This document shows positions 52,701-64,000 of a DNA stretch of 64,000 nt, one piece after another; positions within the stretch are counted from its first letter, which is position 1, and every line of letters starts with the position of its first letter. The notes under the pieces are model-generated. The model worked only from the letters and a program-made list of their open reading frames with translations, ran no database searches and was not told the origin of the DNA. Source of the stretch: Todiramphus chloris collaris (taxonomy: Eukaryota; Chordata; Aves; Coraciiformes; Alcedinidae); assembly GCA_025345505.1 (NCBI GenBank), contig JANVCC010000152.1:939318-1003317 (forward strand), written 5' to 3'. Both the position numbers and the translations under genes were made by a program.

Positions 52701-53639
52701 TAACTGCTCTGGAATTACACTCTGATGACAAGAGCAAGATGGGAAAAAACAGAGAGAGATAAATCAACTAATTTACTCCTCGGAGCACAAAGAGGGATGA
52801 TGTTTCGGTAACCATTTTTCAGTACTCAGATGTTTAGAAGATACGGGGCTTATGCTGTTTTGAGGGAGGTTCATTTGGATTGATGCTTCTGGCATCTGGT
52901 CCTCTCTTTACAGACAAGCAGGCCTTGCTGGAAAACCACTCGTCCCCCAGCACTGCGGTTTATTTGCCTCGTGGGAATTTTGCCAGAACAGCTGTGCATT
53001 TGGAAGACACCTTCGTGCTGGTTATGGGAGGCTTAAGATGCAATTCCCGGGTCTTTGTAAGCAATGCCAAGCGCTATTCTCTCTCTCACCAGATTGCTCC
53101 TAAGAACTGAACATACCGTGGTGCTTCCTGAAGAACATTTGATACCAAACTGTGACTGCAAAGCTCCCTGGGCACAAACAGTGCTGTCAGCCAGATCCTG
53201 GGAGCAGACAGAGGATCCCTGCCGGCACCCTGGGGACTTGCCCTATTTTGACCTGCCGTGTTCCGCAGCTCCTGCCCCAGGCAGTTGAGAGATAACCTCA
53301 AAGGGGATTCTTGAGCAGATAGGAGCCATTGAATGCCTCAGGCGCACAGCTGGTTTTTTTATTAGGGGGACACACCAAGCCCAAGAAGGGGTCTTAGCAG
53401 AGCCTCTCGCAGGCTAGCCTAACACAAAGGAGGAAGGGACTTCGAGTGGGATCCTTGAGAGATACCATTTCCTTACTCTTTAGAATGACCACTGTGCCCC
53501 GGAGCTGCCGCCTTCCCTCCGTTTTCAAGAGACCAAAAAAACCGAGACCTTGGCCAATTCTAGACCCGCAGGAACAAACGCATCCGCTTGCTGACTGCCT
53601 CCCCCCGTCTCTCACCCTCTTCTCGTCCCTTAGCCCGGA
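46759..53639. other. Intergenic region upstream of MTMR2
   Basis: No gene, RNA gene or clear mobile element was seen. The stretch at about 48090-48300 is AT-rich. The longest frames, for example 52381-52767 on the minus strand (128 codons), have no recognisable motif. Distal regulatory DNA may be present but cannot be identified from sequence alone. Confidence 0.55.
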
Positions 53640-53718
53640 GGCATGAGGAGTTCCCGAGCCCCGGCCAGGCTCACGCTGCGGGCAGGAGGCGGGGGCGTGC
53701 CGAGGAGAGCCCGGGCAC

Positions 53719-53759
53719 AGTTAGTTAGTTAGTTAGTTAACTCCCTCCCTCCCTCCCTC
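53719..53759 (+). repeat. (GTTA)n-(CTCC)n tetranucleotide repeats in the MTMR2 promoter
   Basis: About five GTTA/TTAG units are followed directly by about four CTCC units, roughly 260-300 bases before the MTMR2 start codon. Such arrays vary in length between individuals in many genomes; no variation is visible in a single sequence. Confidence 0.9.
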
Positions 53760-53936
53760 AGCCCGGCGAGGGGATAGGGCCGCATGGCGCCGCCGTCAAA
53801 CTGCCTCCTTGCCGGGGCTGCGGGCTGAGGAGAAAGCAGCTGTGTCGCCGGTCCCCCGTCCCCGCAGCCGGCCGGCTCGGCCCCCTCCTGCCGCCCCGCC
53901 TCAGCCCGCCCTCCCCGCGTGGCACGCTGGGCCAAC

Positions 53937-53978
53937 ATGGCCGCTTCCCGCCCCGCCGGGCTCCCGCCGCTCGGCTGA
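53937..53978 (+). promoter_or_regulatory. MTMR2: Candidate upstream ORF in the MTMR2 leader
   Basis: An ATG in a strong initiation context (CCAACATGG, A at -3 and G at +4) opens a 13-codon frame, MAASRPAGLPPLG, closed by TGA at 53976-53978. The MTMR2 start lies 39 bases after this stop and in the same frame. If transcription starts upstream of 53937, the short frame would be met first by scanning ribosomes and could reduce MTMR2 translation. The ATG overlaps the YY1-like motif, so it could equally lie at or before the start site and be untranslated. Confidence 0.45.
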
Positions 53979-54017
53979 CAGACATCTGCCCGCCCCGGGG
54001 CCGCCCCGCCGCCCGGC

Positions 54018-54100
54018 ATGGAGGAGAGCTCCAGCTGCGAGAGCCTCAGCGCCGGGCGGGCGGCGGTGGCGCGGCCGCCCAGTGGCGACTCCCTCTCCAG
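54018..54100 (+). CDS. MTMR2: MTMR2 (myotubularin-related protein 2), first coding exon
   Basis: ATG at 54018, in a favourable context (G at -3, G at +4), opens 27 codons plus two bases: MEESSSCESLSAGRAAVA then RPPSGDSLS, with the next serine codon split by the donor AG|GTAACG (GT at 54101-54102). As I recall, mammalian MTMR2 starts MEKSSSCESL and reads RPPS.DSLS up to its first splice junction, so both the residues and the exon end agree. MTMR2 removes the 3-phosphate from PI3P and PI(3,5)P2 on endosomal membranes. Loss in humans causes Charcot-Marie-Tooth neuropathy type 4B1. The PH-GRAM, phosphatase and coiled-coil parts lie in later exons outside the window. Confidence 0.93.
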
Positions 54101-55049
54101 GTAACGGCCGCCGCGCCATCGCCCCCCGCGGGGGGCCGGGGCCCGGCTGCCGCAGCGCCGCGGGGCTCGGCGGCTTGAGGGGCGCTTCGTCAGTCAGAGA
54201 GCCGCGGGGGGAGAGGAAGAGGGCGAAGAGGGGTCGGCAGAGAAAAGGAAACGCAGGGGATGGAGCTGGTGCCATTTTTCTTCCTCCGTGGGCAGGAGAC
54301 CGGCGTTTCCTTGCCCACCGGGTCTCGGGCACCCCGCTGGGGTGTCCGTGCGCTTGGGGTGATTTTTGGGGTGATGATGCACGCTGGCAGGCGTGGGCAC
54401 CGTTCGACTTTGGCCAAGCCGGTTTCTTTTACAGGCATTTAGTCAGAGCAGGAGGTGCCACCCCCGCCAGCCTTTCAATAAAAGCTCGAAATCCCCAGAG
54501 CTGCCCTGCCCGTGGTGGTGCGTGTGGTGAATGGATTTAGGAACTCAACGGGCCAGGTGAGCTTTTGCTGGAAGGGCAGGGTAGGGTACCACCTTAGTGA
54601 GCTGCATCCCTGTGCATGGCTGTTCTCAAGCCAGGCCTCATCCTGCGTTTTTTCAGGAAAAAAATTGCCTGGGCTATGTTGAGCATTTCTGGCTTTCTCC
54701 TCATAGCTTTTCTAAGAGCTTGATTTTGTTGTCTTACTGACTTTTAATACCATGTGGATAATTGCCAAGGCCCTTAAGCCGCAGAAGATGAAAGGAGACC
54801 TTCCTGTTCCTCCCACCCTCCGCAGGCTATCACTGAAGTTTGACTTTTGTGACTCGAAAGCGTTTCTTGCTTGGGCTGTGCTTTTGGTGCAGGAGAGTGT
54901 GACAGGGTAGCAAGGGAGGACAAGGACATTGGCTGATGGACAGGGGTAGTGGTGCAGGAGGCTCTGGCTTTTGTGGTAGGGCCTAGGAGCAGGATAACCT
55001 GATGGCTGAAGGTTGTTCTGTCCCGTTCTGGCTGTTCTTGCCACACCCA
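54101..55049 (+). other. MTMR2: MTMR2 intron 1, start
   Basis: GC-rich until about 54210 as the tail of the CpG island, then composition falls to the background level. The long frame that crosses exon 1 at 53809-54540 is in another reading frame and is a by-product of high GC. No second exon was seen. Confidence 0.75.
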
Positions 55050-55640
55050 GGTTGTAGGATCACAGGGTAACTCAAGCTGAAGGGATCTCAGCATCCCTCA
55101 GTCCTGCCACTTGCTCACAGCAGGGACAGCTCTGAGATCAGATCAGATTGCTTGTGCCTTTTATCCAGTCTGGTCTTGAAAACCTACAAACACAGAGACT
55201 GCGCAACCTCTCTGGTCAGCTCATTGCCATCTCCTAGACACCTTCCACAGAAGCACTGGGGCTGCTTTTTAGTCTCTTCTGTAGGCTCCCTCAGCCTGTC
55301 CTCGTAGGCATATGCTCCAGCCCCACCATCCTGGTGGCACTTCCCTGAAGTCCCTACATCTCATCAATGTCTTCCCTGCACTGAGGGGCTAAAAGCTAGA
55401 TGCAGTATTCTGGAAGCACTGTAATGAGCGCTGAGTAGAAGGGCATCCTTTCTTGGATCTCCTGGCTCTGCCTCTGTTTTTACAGCCCAGGGTGCTGGTG
55501 GCCTCTTTGCTGCCAGCATCTCTGCACTCCCATACTTGACATTTCACCAGCTGGACCTTCAAGGCCTTTCCTTGCAGAGCTGCTCCCCAGACAGGCAGTG
55601 CTATCAGGTTTCTTTCTTCTTGAGTCTTTCATAACTCCTC
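55050..55640 (-). mobile_element. Old, diverged CR1 copy in MTMR2 intron 1
   Basis: The sequence from TAGGATCACAGGGTAACTCA onward follows the antisense order of a CR1 3' end. It shows a tail-like start, then CCAGTCTGGTCTTGAAAACC, ACCTCTCTGGTCAGCTCATT, GCTCCCTCAGCCTGTCCTCG and CACTGAGGGGCTAAAAGCTA. Many substitutions and no open frame indicate an old insertion. Boundaries are approximate. Confidence 0.65.
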
Positions 55641-58600
55641 ATCTCACCCTCCTTCATCAAAATATTCTGTTTTCTGCTTGCTGTGTTGGTTTCCTTGTGC
55701 AGTTTACCTGTGCTCTGCCAGATATCTACAGGCCTTCTTCCCCCTTACCTCAGTGATCCCATATACTCTTTTTTCATCTGCGTCTGCTCAAGCAACTGCT
55801 TGGACCCATCTGGAGATCAGTCACTGTAAGAGACACAGGCCTATGGACACAAAAGAGGGCTTAACTCGGAAGAGCCAGTGGCTACAAGGAAACTCCTGTT
55901 CAGCCTCTCAGCAGCATGCCCTGCACAGATGGAACTGCTGGGCAACAGAGGAGAAATCTCTTTCCGTTGAGCACGCAAAAGGCTATGTCCTCCAAGCCTT
56001 GAAAAGGCCCAGACTTGGACAGATTTCTTGGGATATAAGAAAGCATATCCAAAAGCTTTCAGAATTTCAAGTCTCTGCTTCAACATCTAGAACTTGTAGA
56101 AGAAAGCTAGACAGTTTTTTTGATGTATTCCACAAAATAGACTTTTCTCAGGCTGGGTGACTGAAGTAGATAAATGTTTTTCATCTGCAGTTACTAATAA
56201 ATAAAACCCTTGTCTAGGGTTGGTATATGCTGTGAAACCTTTTACTTGAAATGGTTAAGATTAGGGCAGAATTATAAGTAAAATAAGGTTCTGGTAATGA
56301 GAGATACCTGGTGACCCTTGGAATGTTTATTACCAGCTTCCCCTGCAAATGCAGTGGTACATATACATGAGTAAATAATTTTCCTATGAATTGCACTGTA
56401 GATCCTTTTTTCAGTTTGTTTATTTTTTTTCCAAGATTTGTTTTCAGCTTCACTGCAGTCTGATTTTATGCATCAGAACAATCCCTCTGAAGCTAATGGG
56501 ACTATTTGTACACATTGAAACATACTTATTTTCATCTCCGTGACCGTGATCTAATAGCTAGACCAACTTCGAATTGTTAGCCTACGACTACAGAGATGTG
56601 ACACATTTTCATTAAATGATTCTGTTTAAAAAGTTCATTTTGGGTGTGATGTGAGTAGCACAATGAATTGTGAGGGTGCTGTCATCAGTTTTTGTGATCT
56701 GTTTTATTTAAAAGGAACAACAAAAAAAAAATGAGTAGGAGGTCACTCATCACAGATTCACAGCTACCTAGCAAAGTGAAGCCTTATGGAGTTGTAGTTG
56801 AATTGTTTTATGTAAGATTTAGAAGACTTGGAAAGGTGGTAGTATTAAATATATACAGCAAATGCATTCTTTTGATTATTTCAGCTCCAGCTTGGAAGTG
56901 AAGTGAGTTTTATATTTCTAGAGATACTTGAGATCTAACTCCTGGAGAAGACATCCTTGATAGAGTTTACCTGTGTGTAAGGCTGTTCACACAGTGAGTG
57001 CCGTAACATACATGTGTTGATTTGTCTTTTAGTAATGCGTGTGAGCTGTCACAATGATGGCATTTGACAGTGAAAGTTGCTTTGATATTTTAATAGACCC
57101 TAGTAATGTGCAGTCCCTGTGGTTGCCGAGTGAGGTAGGGGAATAACTAAATAAGTATTACCTACTTGTTGTTCCAATTAGAAATAAATATTTGAAAAAC
57201 TCTTAGAGACTTGTGGTACAGCTGTTTGTACATGGTCAAAAGTCCCTGGCTCCGTGTGGAAACAGTGAGTTTTCAAATGAGCAGGTCACAGCTAATTAGC
57301 TCAGTGGCCCTCATAGTTGTGCTGAAACAGCTGTTCTCCTTTTCAAGCCTAAGCTGTCTCACCCAGTGCTAGTTTTGGGTGGCAGAGCACTGCATTCTGC
57401 AGCTCTCTGTGGATTCCAAAGGTCAGTATTTAGGATGGGCTTTCCCCTTGCATCTTGTTCTCCTGGAAGACAGATGATCACCAGCCAACTACTCCTATAA
57501 AGAGCTGAGGTGTATTTAACTAGCAGCTTGCAAGGAGCGCTTGTGTGTCTGCAGTCTCAGGCCAGGAACAACCCGTGAGACAGAAAAAGGAGGTAAAACA
57601 CCGATTCTGATGTTTGAGCTACAGTATGGTTGTGTCCAGCAGAACAAGCTTTATTCAGAGTTACGGACTGCTTTTGTATCCATAAAATGGCCTGGGGATC
57701 CTGGGTGAGTGAGTGATAAACATTTCAGCTGTGCTACTTAACCAGACTTCTTCAAAGACTGTTCTTAAAATTAATTTGTAGGTAGAGCTGTGGGTGGTGT
57801 CTTTGCTTTTTTTGTTTGTTGTTATTTTGTTTTTAATTTTTTCAAATTATTTTTTAAATACAAAGTTGTGTATGGACCCTCTGACCTTTGGAATTCAAAA
57901 CATCAACCAACAAAATTCTACCCTAATCTTTCCTTTTGTGAAAGGAAAGCCAGATAGAGCTGAGTACGACTTTAGTGGAACACGTGACTTTAGGAAAAAG
58001 GTGATGTCAAACTTCAGATATTTCCTTTTAATTAGAAGCGATTAGGCATTTTGTTCATACAGTCTGCGTGATTGTGTGCCATAGTTTCCAAATGAATGTG
58101 TATCTTTCTGTACTCCTCTGGAATTTTATCTGAAAAAGCCTATTACAGTCCACGCTGAACGAATCCGATAAGGTATCTAAGAGGTTTTCTGTTAGTTCTG
58201 CTGAAGGTAAATTTTTATTGCCTGTGCCAGAGTGTGGTGGTGACTGCACTGTAAAGAAACTGCTGTAGGAGAAGTCAGCAGTATTTCAACCTCAGTATTA
58301 AAATGAGACAAAGAGATGAGGCAGAGTGGGCAGATGTTTCCTGCCAGCATGACTGTGGCAGTGCTTGATGTTGCAGCTTTCTGGTGTGTAGACACAGTGG
58401 ATCCTGTGCATTGCACTTTTACCGAAGCACAGGAGGATAATCATGCTCCTTGTCTTTATGTTTGCAGGGATAACTCTGAAAACATAAACTCTGTGTAAAT
58501 CAGTGCAGCAAGGTCTGTTGAAGCAATAGCTCCGTGAGGTATGAACTCCCTCCTTCGTCTCAAATAAGGTCCTGTCAATACCTGGTCTGATTTAAGGCTG

Positions 58601-61600
58601 TGTTGAAGAAATTCTTTCCCCACTGGTAAGAGTGATGCTGGAAGGAGCTGGTCTGTAAGCTGTTGGCTGAGGAGGGCTCGCTAACACCACATTGCTACCA
58701 GATGTGTGAGCTTTGCTGATTGAGTTGTTTTGTGATGAGTCATTGAAGTTAAGAGTTCGACAGAGAAGATTTTTGCCAGTTCTGGTGTTCAGTGAAATGT
58801 GAGTAGCTGTCATTTTCCTCACGGGCTTTGAGAGCACTTCTTGCATTTGATTTCTTATATGTGTGAAGCAGGATTTCTCAAGTTGTTACCGTTAAAGACA
58901 AGAACGTTGCTGGCTGAGTGTTGATCATGAACGGGTTTTTGCATCCGAGAAACTTACCACTATGCCTAGAACCAATTAGCAACTCCAGATGGGCTCATTA
59001 TCATTAATTTTAATATGTGAGCAATAATTTATAACACTTATTTGCAACTGAAGTCCATTCTGAGATTTTTTTTTATATATTGTTGAAGATAAAGAGTTGG
59101 TTTTGCCTGTATTTGCAAAGTGAGGACAGTGTTTTATTAGAGTCTGAGGATTAGGGGCAGAAAATAATAACATTCCATGAAAAAGACTTTATCACTTTTA
59201 ATTAACACAGCGCACTTGTAAAACCATTACTTTTGAAGAATTTGGGAATTGTTTTTAGTAGCAATCTAAATATATGCAGAAACCATTCCTGCTTCTCTTG
59301 GAGTGTCAGACCTTCAGTCATAGAAGCTTTCTTCCGTCAGGCACACGTGCAGCTCTTTGTCCAGGCTCTGACCATTCAATAAGTGGATGTGTTTGGTTTT
59401 TAGGTGTATTTTCCATCTGATAACATAAAATATAATTGACACTCACCTGCTTATTGTATTGTAATTAATGTTATATTGCTGTTTAAAGGCCTCACAGGAG
59501 TTAAGGGTGCCATGGTTCTAGCTGCTATACAGATACAGAAAGCAGTAATTTCTGTGTTGAAGAGCCAGGGACCAACTATTTAAATGTGCCTAAGCCAGGA
59601 CTATTCTTTTTACCAATGCCTGATGGTTAATTTCACTAAACTCCTGGATCTGCTGAGATTCCTTGCTGAGATACTGGGCAAAGAGCAAGAAAGTCTAAGG
59701 ATGAGATAAAAAATTGCTGTGGAGAGATGAGGCAAGATCTGATGGCTGGTGAGGAGTAAAGCTGAGCTCAGAACACGACTCTCTTGGGTGCAGTCAAGAA
59801 CTGCCTTTTCTGAAGAGAGATGGTGATACTATGTTGACTAACAGTCTATTTGCTAGACAGTTTTGAGTTCTCCACATAGCTCCTTAACTACAGGCTGTTT
59901 ACAACAGCGATACAATTGCAGAATCTGAATTTCAAGATTGAAGATGACCTGACGATGTCAGATTACACAGTTCCTATCTGTTATGTGGTTGTGCTCCTGC
60001 TGTGGCTTCAGTTACAGGTTAACACCTGTCTTGAACATATTTTGTTACCTATTTCTGATATTTTATCACCTCCCTTCCTTTGCTAATTCTTTATAGCTCA
60101 TGTACAAAGGCAAGAACTTCATTCGGAAAGGTCATAACTCCTCTTGAATGGATGAGCAAAATCAATAGTCCACATCATCTTTTCCTGATGACCTTACTGT
60201 TACTGTTTGTTTCTTTTTTTTAGTGCTGAAGGTATCAGGTAGCGTAAAAAGAGACCTGATCCATAGACCAAAGGGCTTACGTTACCAGAAAGCTTAGCTG
60301 AGGAAAACCAGCAAGGTTACATTAGAAATGCATCGGAAACCTTCCAGAGGTCACTCTGATAAGGTGTTGTATACAAGGTGTAGTTGTAAAACAGGACGTG
60401 AAAAAAGTGAAGTGCTTGTTCTGTAGAGGTGTTTGGGATAACCCAGGCATGGGAGGATGCAGGAGAGACACTGGCACAGTAGTTACCCCTGTCTTTGTTT
60501 TTAACTAAAAAGCATTTGCTCTTTTAAGGCTCCGGTTACTGGGAGCTACTTGAAGAAAAAAATCTGAAAGACAACAACAAAAATTCAGTGGAAGTTTCAA
60601 GTATTTGTTTTCCCTTTTCCTACCATCTGTAGTTTCTTTTGCCAGACAATGTTCTCACTCAGTAATTTTCCAGTGATTTCAAGGTAGTTATTTTCCTTGC
60701 TCGTCTCTTGCTTCTCTACTTCATGAAGTTTTTTCCATTGCTTTCTAAATCTTGGTATATTTGATGAAGTGAAAGTGTTAGTTTTCTAGTCCATAACTCC
60801 CTCAAGGTGATGTTCTAGTCTTTTTGTTAGCTCTGTACAAATGCCCCCACTTTACAGATCTGGCCTTTCTGTAGTCTTCTGGCCATGACTCTAGGATAAT
60901 ACATGTTAGGTCATCCAAGGGTTCAAATTCGATCTGGGTCACTTGTATGTGGTCATATTTCTGCTGAACTTGTTAAAAAACCCATGAGTTTATGGGTTTG
61001 GATTTTGTTGTTTTTGGGGTTTTTTTTTTCTTTCCTTTGTTCTGCGAAGATGGGCAACACCTGTTTAGAATCAACCAGCATCTTTATCTGGATTTATTTA
61101 CTGTGATGTAAAGAAGCTACATGCCCATACAAAGTGTTACACTCAAAATCATGTTCACAGGCAGAAAGGCAGCACACCTTTATATTGCAAAGAATTTGTT
61201 GTTGGAGTAACTGAAGTTTTAAAGGTCTAATAGTTATTAGTCCAGGTGCAATTATTACAGAAAAAATACCAGAAAGAATAATAATGCAGTTAGAGCAGTA
61301 TATATGACAGGTTTTAGCTTCTAACACCTCTTCCTGGTATTATGCTCATCCCTCCCCTGCTTCTCTTGAGTACCAAGGTTTTATTCTTGTGGCAGTGGGT
61401 GTCAGGGTGAGTTGTCAGCATCTGGAGTCCTTTGCTGGGAGAAGTATGAGGCTCATGTTGATGGTTTCTTCTTTCCTTACTGTAGGATCCACCTGGGATC
61501 ATTTTAGTATGTTTGGTAAAATAACTTTACACCTCTCTCTTTCTCCATTGGTCTGCAATTCTACTTTACATCTGATTTTTACTATATATGGTTGCTTTTA

Positions 61601-64000
61601 TGGCTATCAGATACTATTTAATTGTTCTCTTTTGTACCCCTAAAACCAGTTTTGTCCAGTTCCAGGTGTGCATTTCTTTAACTGACCATCGGTGAGTCGT
61701 TTATCGCCATGGTTTCCAGTGCCAAGCCTGTGCCCCATCTCTTCTCATCTTGTGCCTGTAGTCTGCTATGCCACAGGCCGTGTCTCCACTTCTCCAGATC
61801 TCTACAGTCATGACAGGCTGTTGTATTTCTCTATACAAAGTCATTATGTTAGTGGTAAATATATCATTCTGTATAGAATAACTGCTTGTTACTGCCAACT
61901 GTGCCAAACTGTGGTTGAATCACACACAGACAAAAACAAAGTAGATATAGACACCTGACCAACAACAGAATTTGCAGTCACAACTAAACCAAGTAAAACA
62001 AAGCTGCAAAGAGGCCAAGAAAAGCTCAGACGAAGCAAGAGTAGCAAACTTTGGTCCCAAAGCCTTGAAAATTCATGACATGAGTTATGGCCTGTGAAGA
62101 GCAATGGCAGGTCTAAAGGTTAACCCAGCTACATTTTTCTGTACAAAATTTAACTGGTGGAGTGAGTATACCCCTAATCATTGCTTGATGTTTTGTGAGC
62201 AGAGTGTTCAGTGGTTGGGTTTCTTTGGTTGGTTGGTTTGGTTTGTTTTTTTTTCCTGGTGAAAATAAAGCATTCATGCTGGTTTTATTCCTGTGTTAAT
62301 AAATCCTATTGTTGATTTCAGTTGATATCACTATTATAAGGTGGTAGTTTTCTCAAAGAGAAAGATTGCACAGATAGGTAGTAGGACTGGCCTCATCAGC
62401 TGTTTGAGCTAAATCTGCCCATGAAAGAGCTGGAGCCCATGAATGAGTTGGTTACATATGGAAGATAATAGGGGCTGTCTGGCTGCTGTGAAGAGCAGAT
62501 GCTGAAGGTAAGGGCAGGTCACTGAAACCTGCAGTACCAGAGAAGAGGTGCTGAAGGATGACTGTCAGAATCAGTCATCAGAGTAGAGGTTGGTGTAACC
62601 ACCTTCTGGGATACCTTTAACAAAGCATCTCATTTGTAAGTAGAACACCTCTGATAAAGAAATGAAAAATGTGGGATCTCCTGCTCACTTTATACCCAAG
62701 TTGACTTTTGGAGTCCTCCAGTCTAAGAAGGGACATCCCACTTCTACACTGAAAATGAGCCCCCACACCTCATGAGAGAGTGCTTCCCAAGCCTTTTACC
62801 TCAAAGGTGGAGAAGCATGCTACCAGGATGGTCATTGAATGCTGGGGTGTGAGAAGAAGAATGCGGTGGGACTGTTGGTGAATATCATCAGGACTTATTC
62901 CAGCAGAGCAGTTTTGACCCTTCAGTTGCTACCATCTGCTGGGATACAGCTTCTGCTGATCACTGCTGCATCCAGCACCAAGGAGGGACATCTTTTATCT
63001 TTTTTTTTTTTTTCTTTTTTGCTAAAACATATTCTGATTCTAGAGTCCTCCTGCTTCCACCTTGCATAAAGGACCACCTTGCATAAAGGAAAATACAGAT
63101 CCCCCTGGATGATACATGTCTCATCTCACTGGACTTACAGAGTGCTCTGCTAGTCTCAGGGTTTATTTTTATAGACAATGAGGAAGAGTGAGTCATCTCA
63201 TTTTCTCCCTGGTGACTGTAAGGTGACCTTACAGTGAGTAAGGAGACCCTACAGTGAGTAATTCAGATGTGGCCACCTACACAGAACTTCCTCCCCATCA
63301 TTGTGGTAGGGGCAAAAAGTGCATCGAGTTTGGGTTGTTCTCCAATCCAAAAAAGAAAGGAACTATCTCGTAATTCACATAATTCTTTTTTTTTTTTTTT
63401 TTTACACATTAACTAAATCTGTTTACAACTGAGGAGAAAGCAGAGATTTGTAGTCTGGTTTCCTAAGCCCCGTCTCTTCATGTATGTGTGTGTATCTGTC
63501 TAGATTGTCCACTAATAGTTTTTGTAGCATTTGGACAACTTTAACCACGTGACAGAGGACTAAAAGTAGTAAGTTGCAACAAGGTCTGCATTTAAACAAA
63601 GATGGAGATGGGACAGGAGGCCATGTCTGTTCTTCTATTACAGAAAAAGCTTGTTCCTTTTTCAACATAAGGAAATGCCTAGATGAGGAAGGTGTCACAA
63701 ATATATGCAGATGCTCTTGGACATGGCTTCTCTCAAGATGGAGAAATTCATTATATTCTCTCATTTTCGCTTTTCCTTCTTTCCCTCTGCTTTCTCTGGT
63801 GTCTGCAAAAGACTGTGTTCCAGTAAAGAACAAATAAAACCTTTTCTGCCAGAACACACTCACCTTCTGGAACCCCCAGGCAGGATCTAGTTCAGATTGC
63901 CACATCTCCATGTGAAGTAGGTTTCTAAAACCTCCCTACCCTCAGCAGAGTCAATACCCTCCACAATTAATTTAATTGAACAAAGAAGTTCAGCTCTCCC
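55641..64000 (+). other. MTMR2: MTMR2 intron 1, remainder to the window end
   Basis: No coding exon with MTMR2 features was found, so exon 2 must lie beyond 64000. The 160-codon frame at 55678-56160 has no motif. T-runs lie at about 62998-63013 and 63385-63404. Two short direct tandem duplications are visible at about 63057-63090 and 63219-63260. Confidence 0.65.
63057..63090 (+). repeat. Short direct tandem duplication
   Basis: The 17-base unit CCACCTTGCATAAAGGA appears twice in a row. This looks like a simple replication duplication inside the intron. Confidence 0.85.

Larger units (their letters stand above)
53640..54210 (+). promoter_or_regulatory. MTMR2: CpG-island promoter of MTMR2
   Basis: Composition changes sharply from about 53640 to very GC-rich sequence dense in CpG, unlike the AT-richer DNA on both sides. 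It includes a GC-box-like GGAGGCGGGGGCGTGCC (about 53685-53701). AACATGGCCGC at 53934-53944 resembles a YY1 site. No TATA box was seen in a credible position. The island surrounds the first coding exon of MTMR2, as is usual for a housekeeping-type gene. The transcription start site is not determinable here. Confidence 0.85.

Noticed and set aside
52381-52767. A 128-codon minus-strand frame upstream of MTMR2 with hydrophobic segments
   Set aside because: The hydrophobic stretch looked like a membrane protein, but there is no conserved motif, promoter or neighbouring exon to support it.
53901-54332. A 143-codon minus-strand frame in the CpG island
   Set aside because: GC-driven open frame with no motif. 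A divergent transcript is possible but not supported by coding evidence.
53809-54540. A 243-codon plus-strand frame across the MTMR2 first exon
   Set aside because: It is out of frame with the recognisable MTMR2 start, begins at a non-ATG codon, ignores the clear GTAACG donor and is Pro/Ala/Arg-rich, as any frame in a CpG island is.

Overview
The window is vertebrate, nuclear, intron-rich DNA, most likely from a bird. At least four copies of the CR1 LINE are recognisable by their reverse-transcriptase C-terminus and/or their 3' tail ending in an ATTCTATGAT-type repeat. The two genes present, MAML2 and MTMR2, lie head-to-tail in the order expected for amniotes. CR1 alone would not exclude a turtle or crocodilian. 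No bacterial-style operon, CRISPR array, tRNA or rRNA was seen.

Layout. Positions 1-25325 appear to be a single long intron of MAML2 (intron 2, its 5' end outside the window). It holds a degenerate CR1 on the minus strand (about 12517-15310) with a second, better preserved CR1 inside it (about 14396-15002), and a purine-only satellite broken by a 10-N assembly gap (22263-22411). The last three coding exons of MAML2 follow on the plus strand: 25326-25529, 29093-29204 and 34137-35119. Together they encode the C-terminal 432 residues. A long 3' UTR probably runs to about 38.9 kb. About 15 kb of intergenic DNA with two more CR1 pieces separates this from a CpG-island promoter (about 53640-54210) and the first coding exon of MTMR2 (54018-54100). 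The rest, to 64000, is MTMR2 intron 1, with an old CR1 copy at about 55050-55640.

Function, from family knowledge. MAML2 is a nuclear co-activator of Notch/CSL complexes; the part seen here is the glutamine/asparagine/proline-rich C-terminal region ending in an acidic-hydrophobic tail. MTMR2 is a cytoplasmic 3-phosphoinositide phosphatase; only its N-terminal 27 codons are here. The two are neighbours by conserved synteny and nothing in the sequence suggests a shared pathway. Most short open frames in the window are chance frames or CR1 fragments.

I did not find a convincing undescribed biological system. The points most worth a second look are the small upstream ORF in the MTMR2 leader, the 3' UTR architecture of MAML2, the nested CR1 pair and the gap-containing purine tract.
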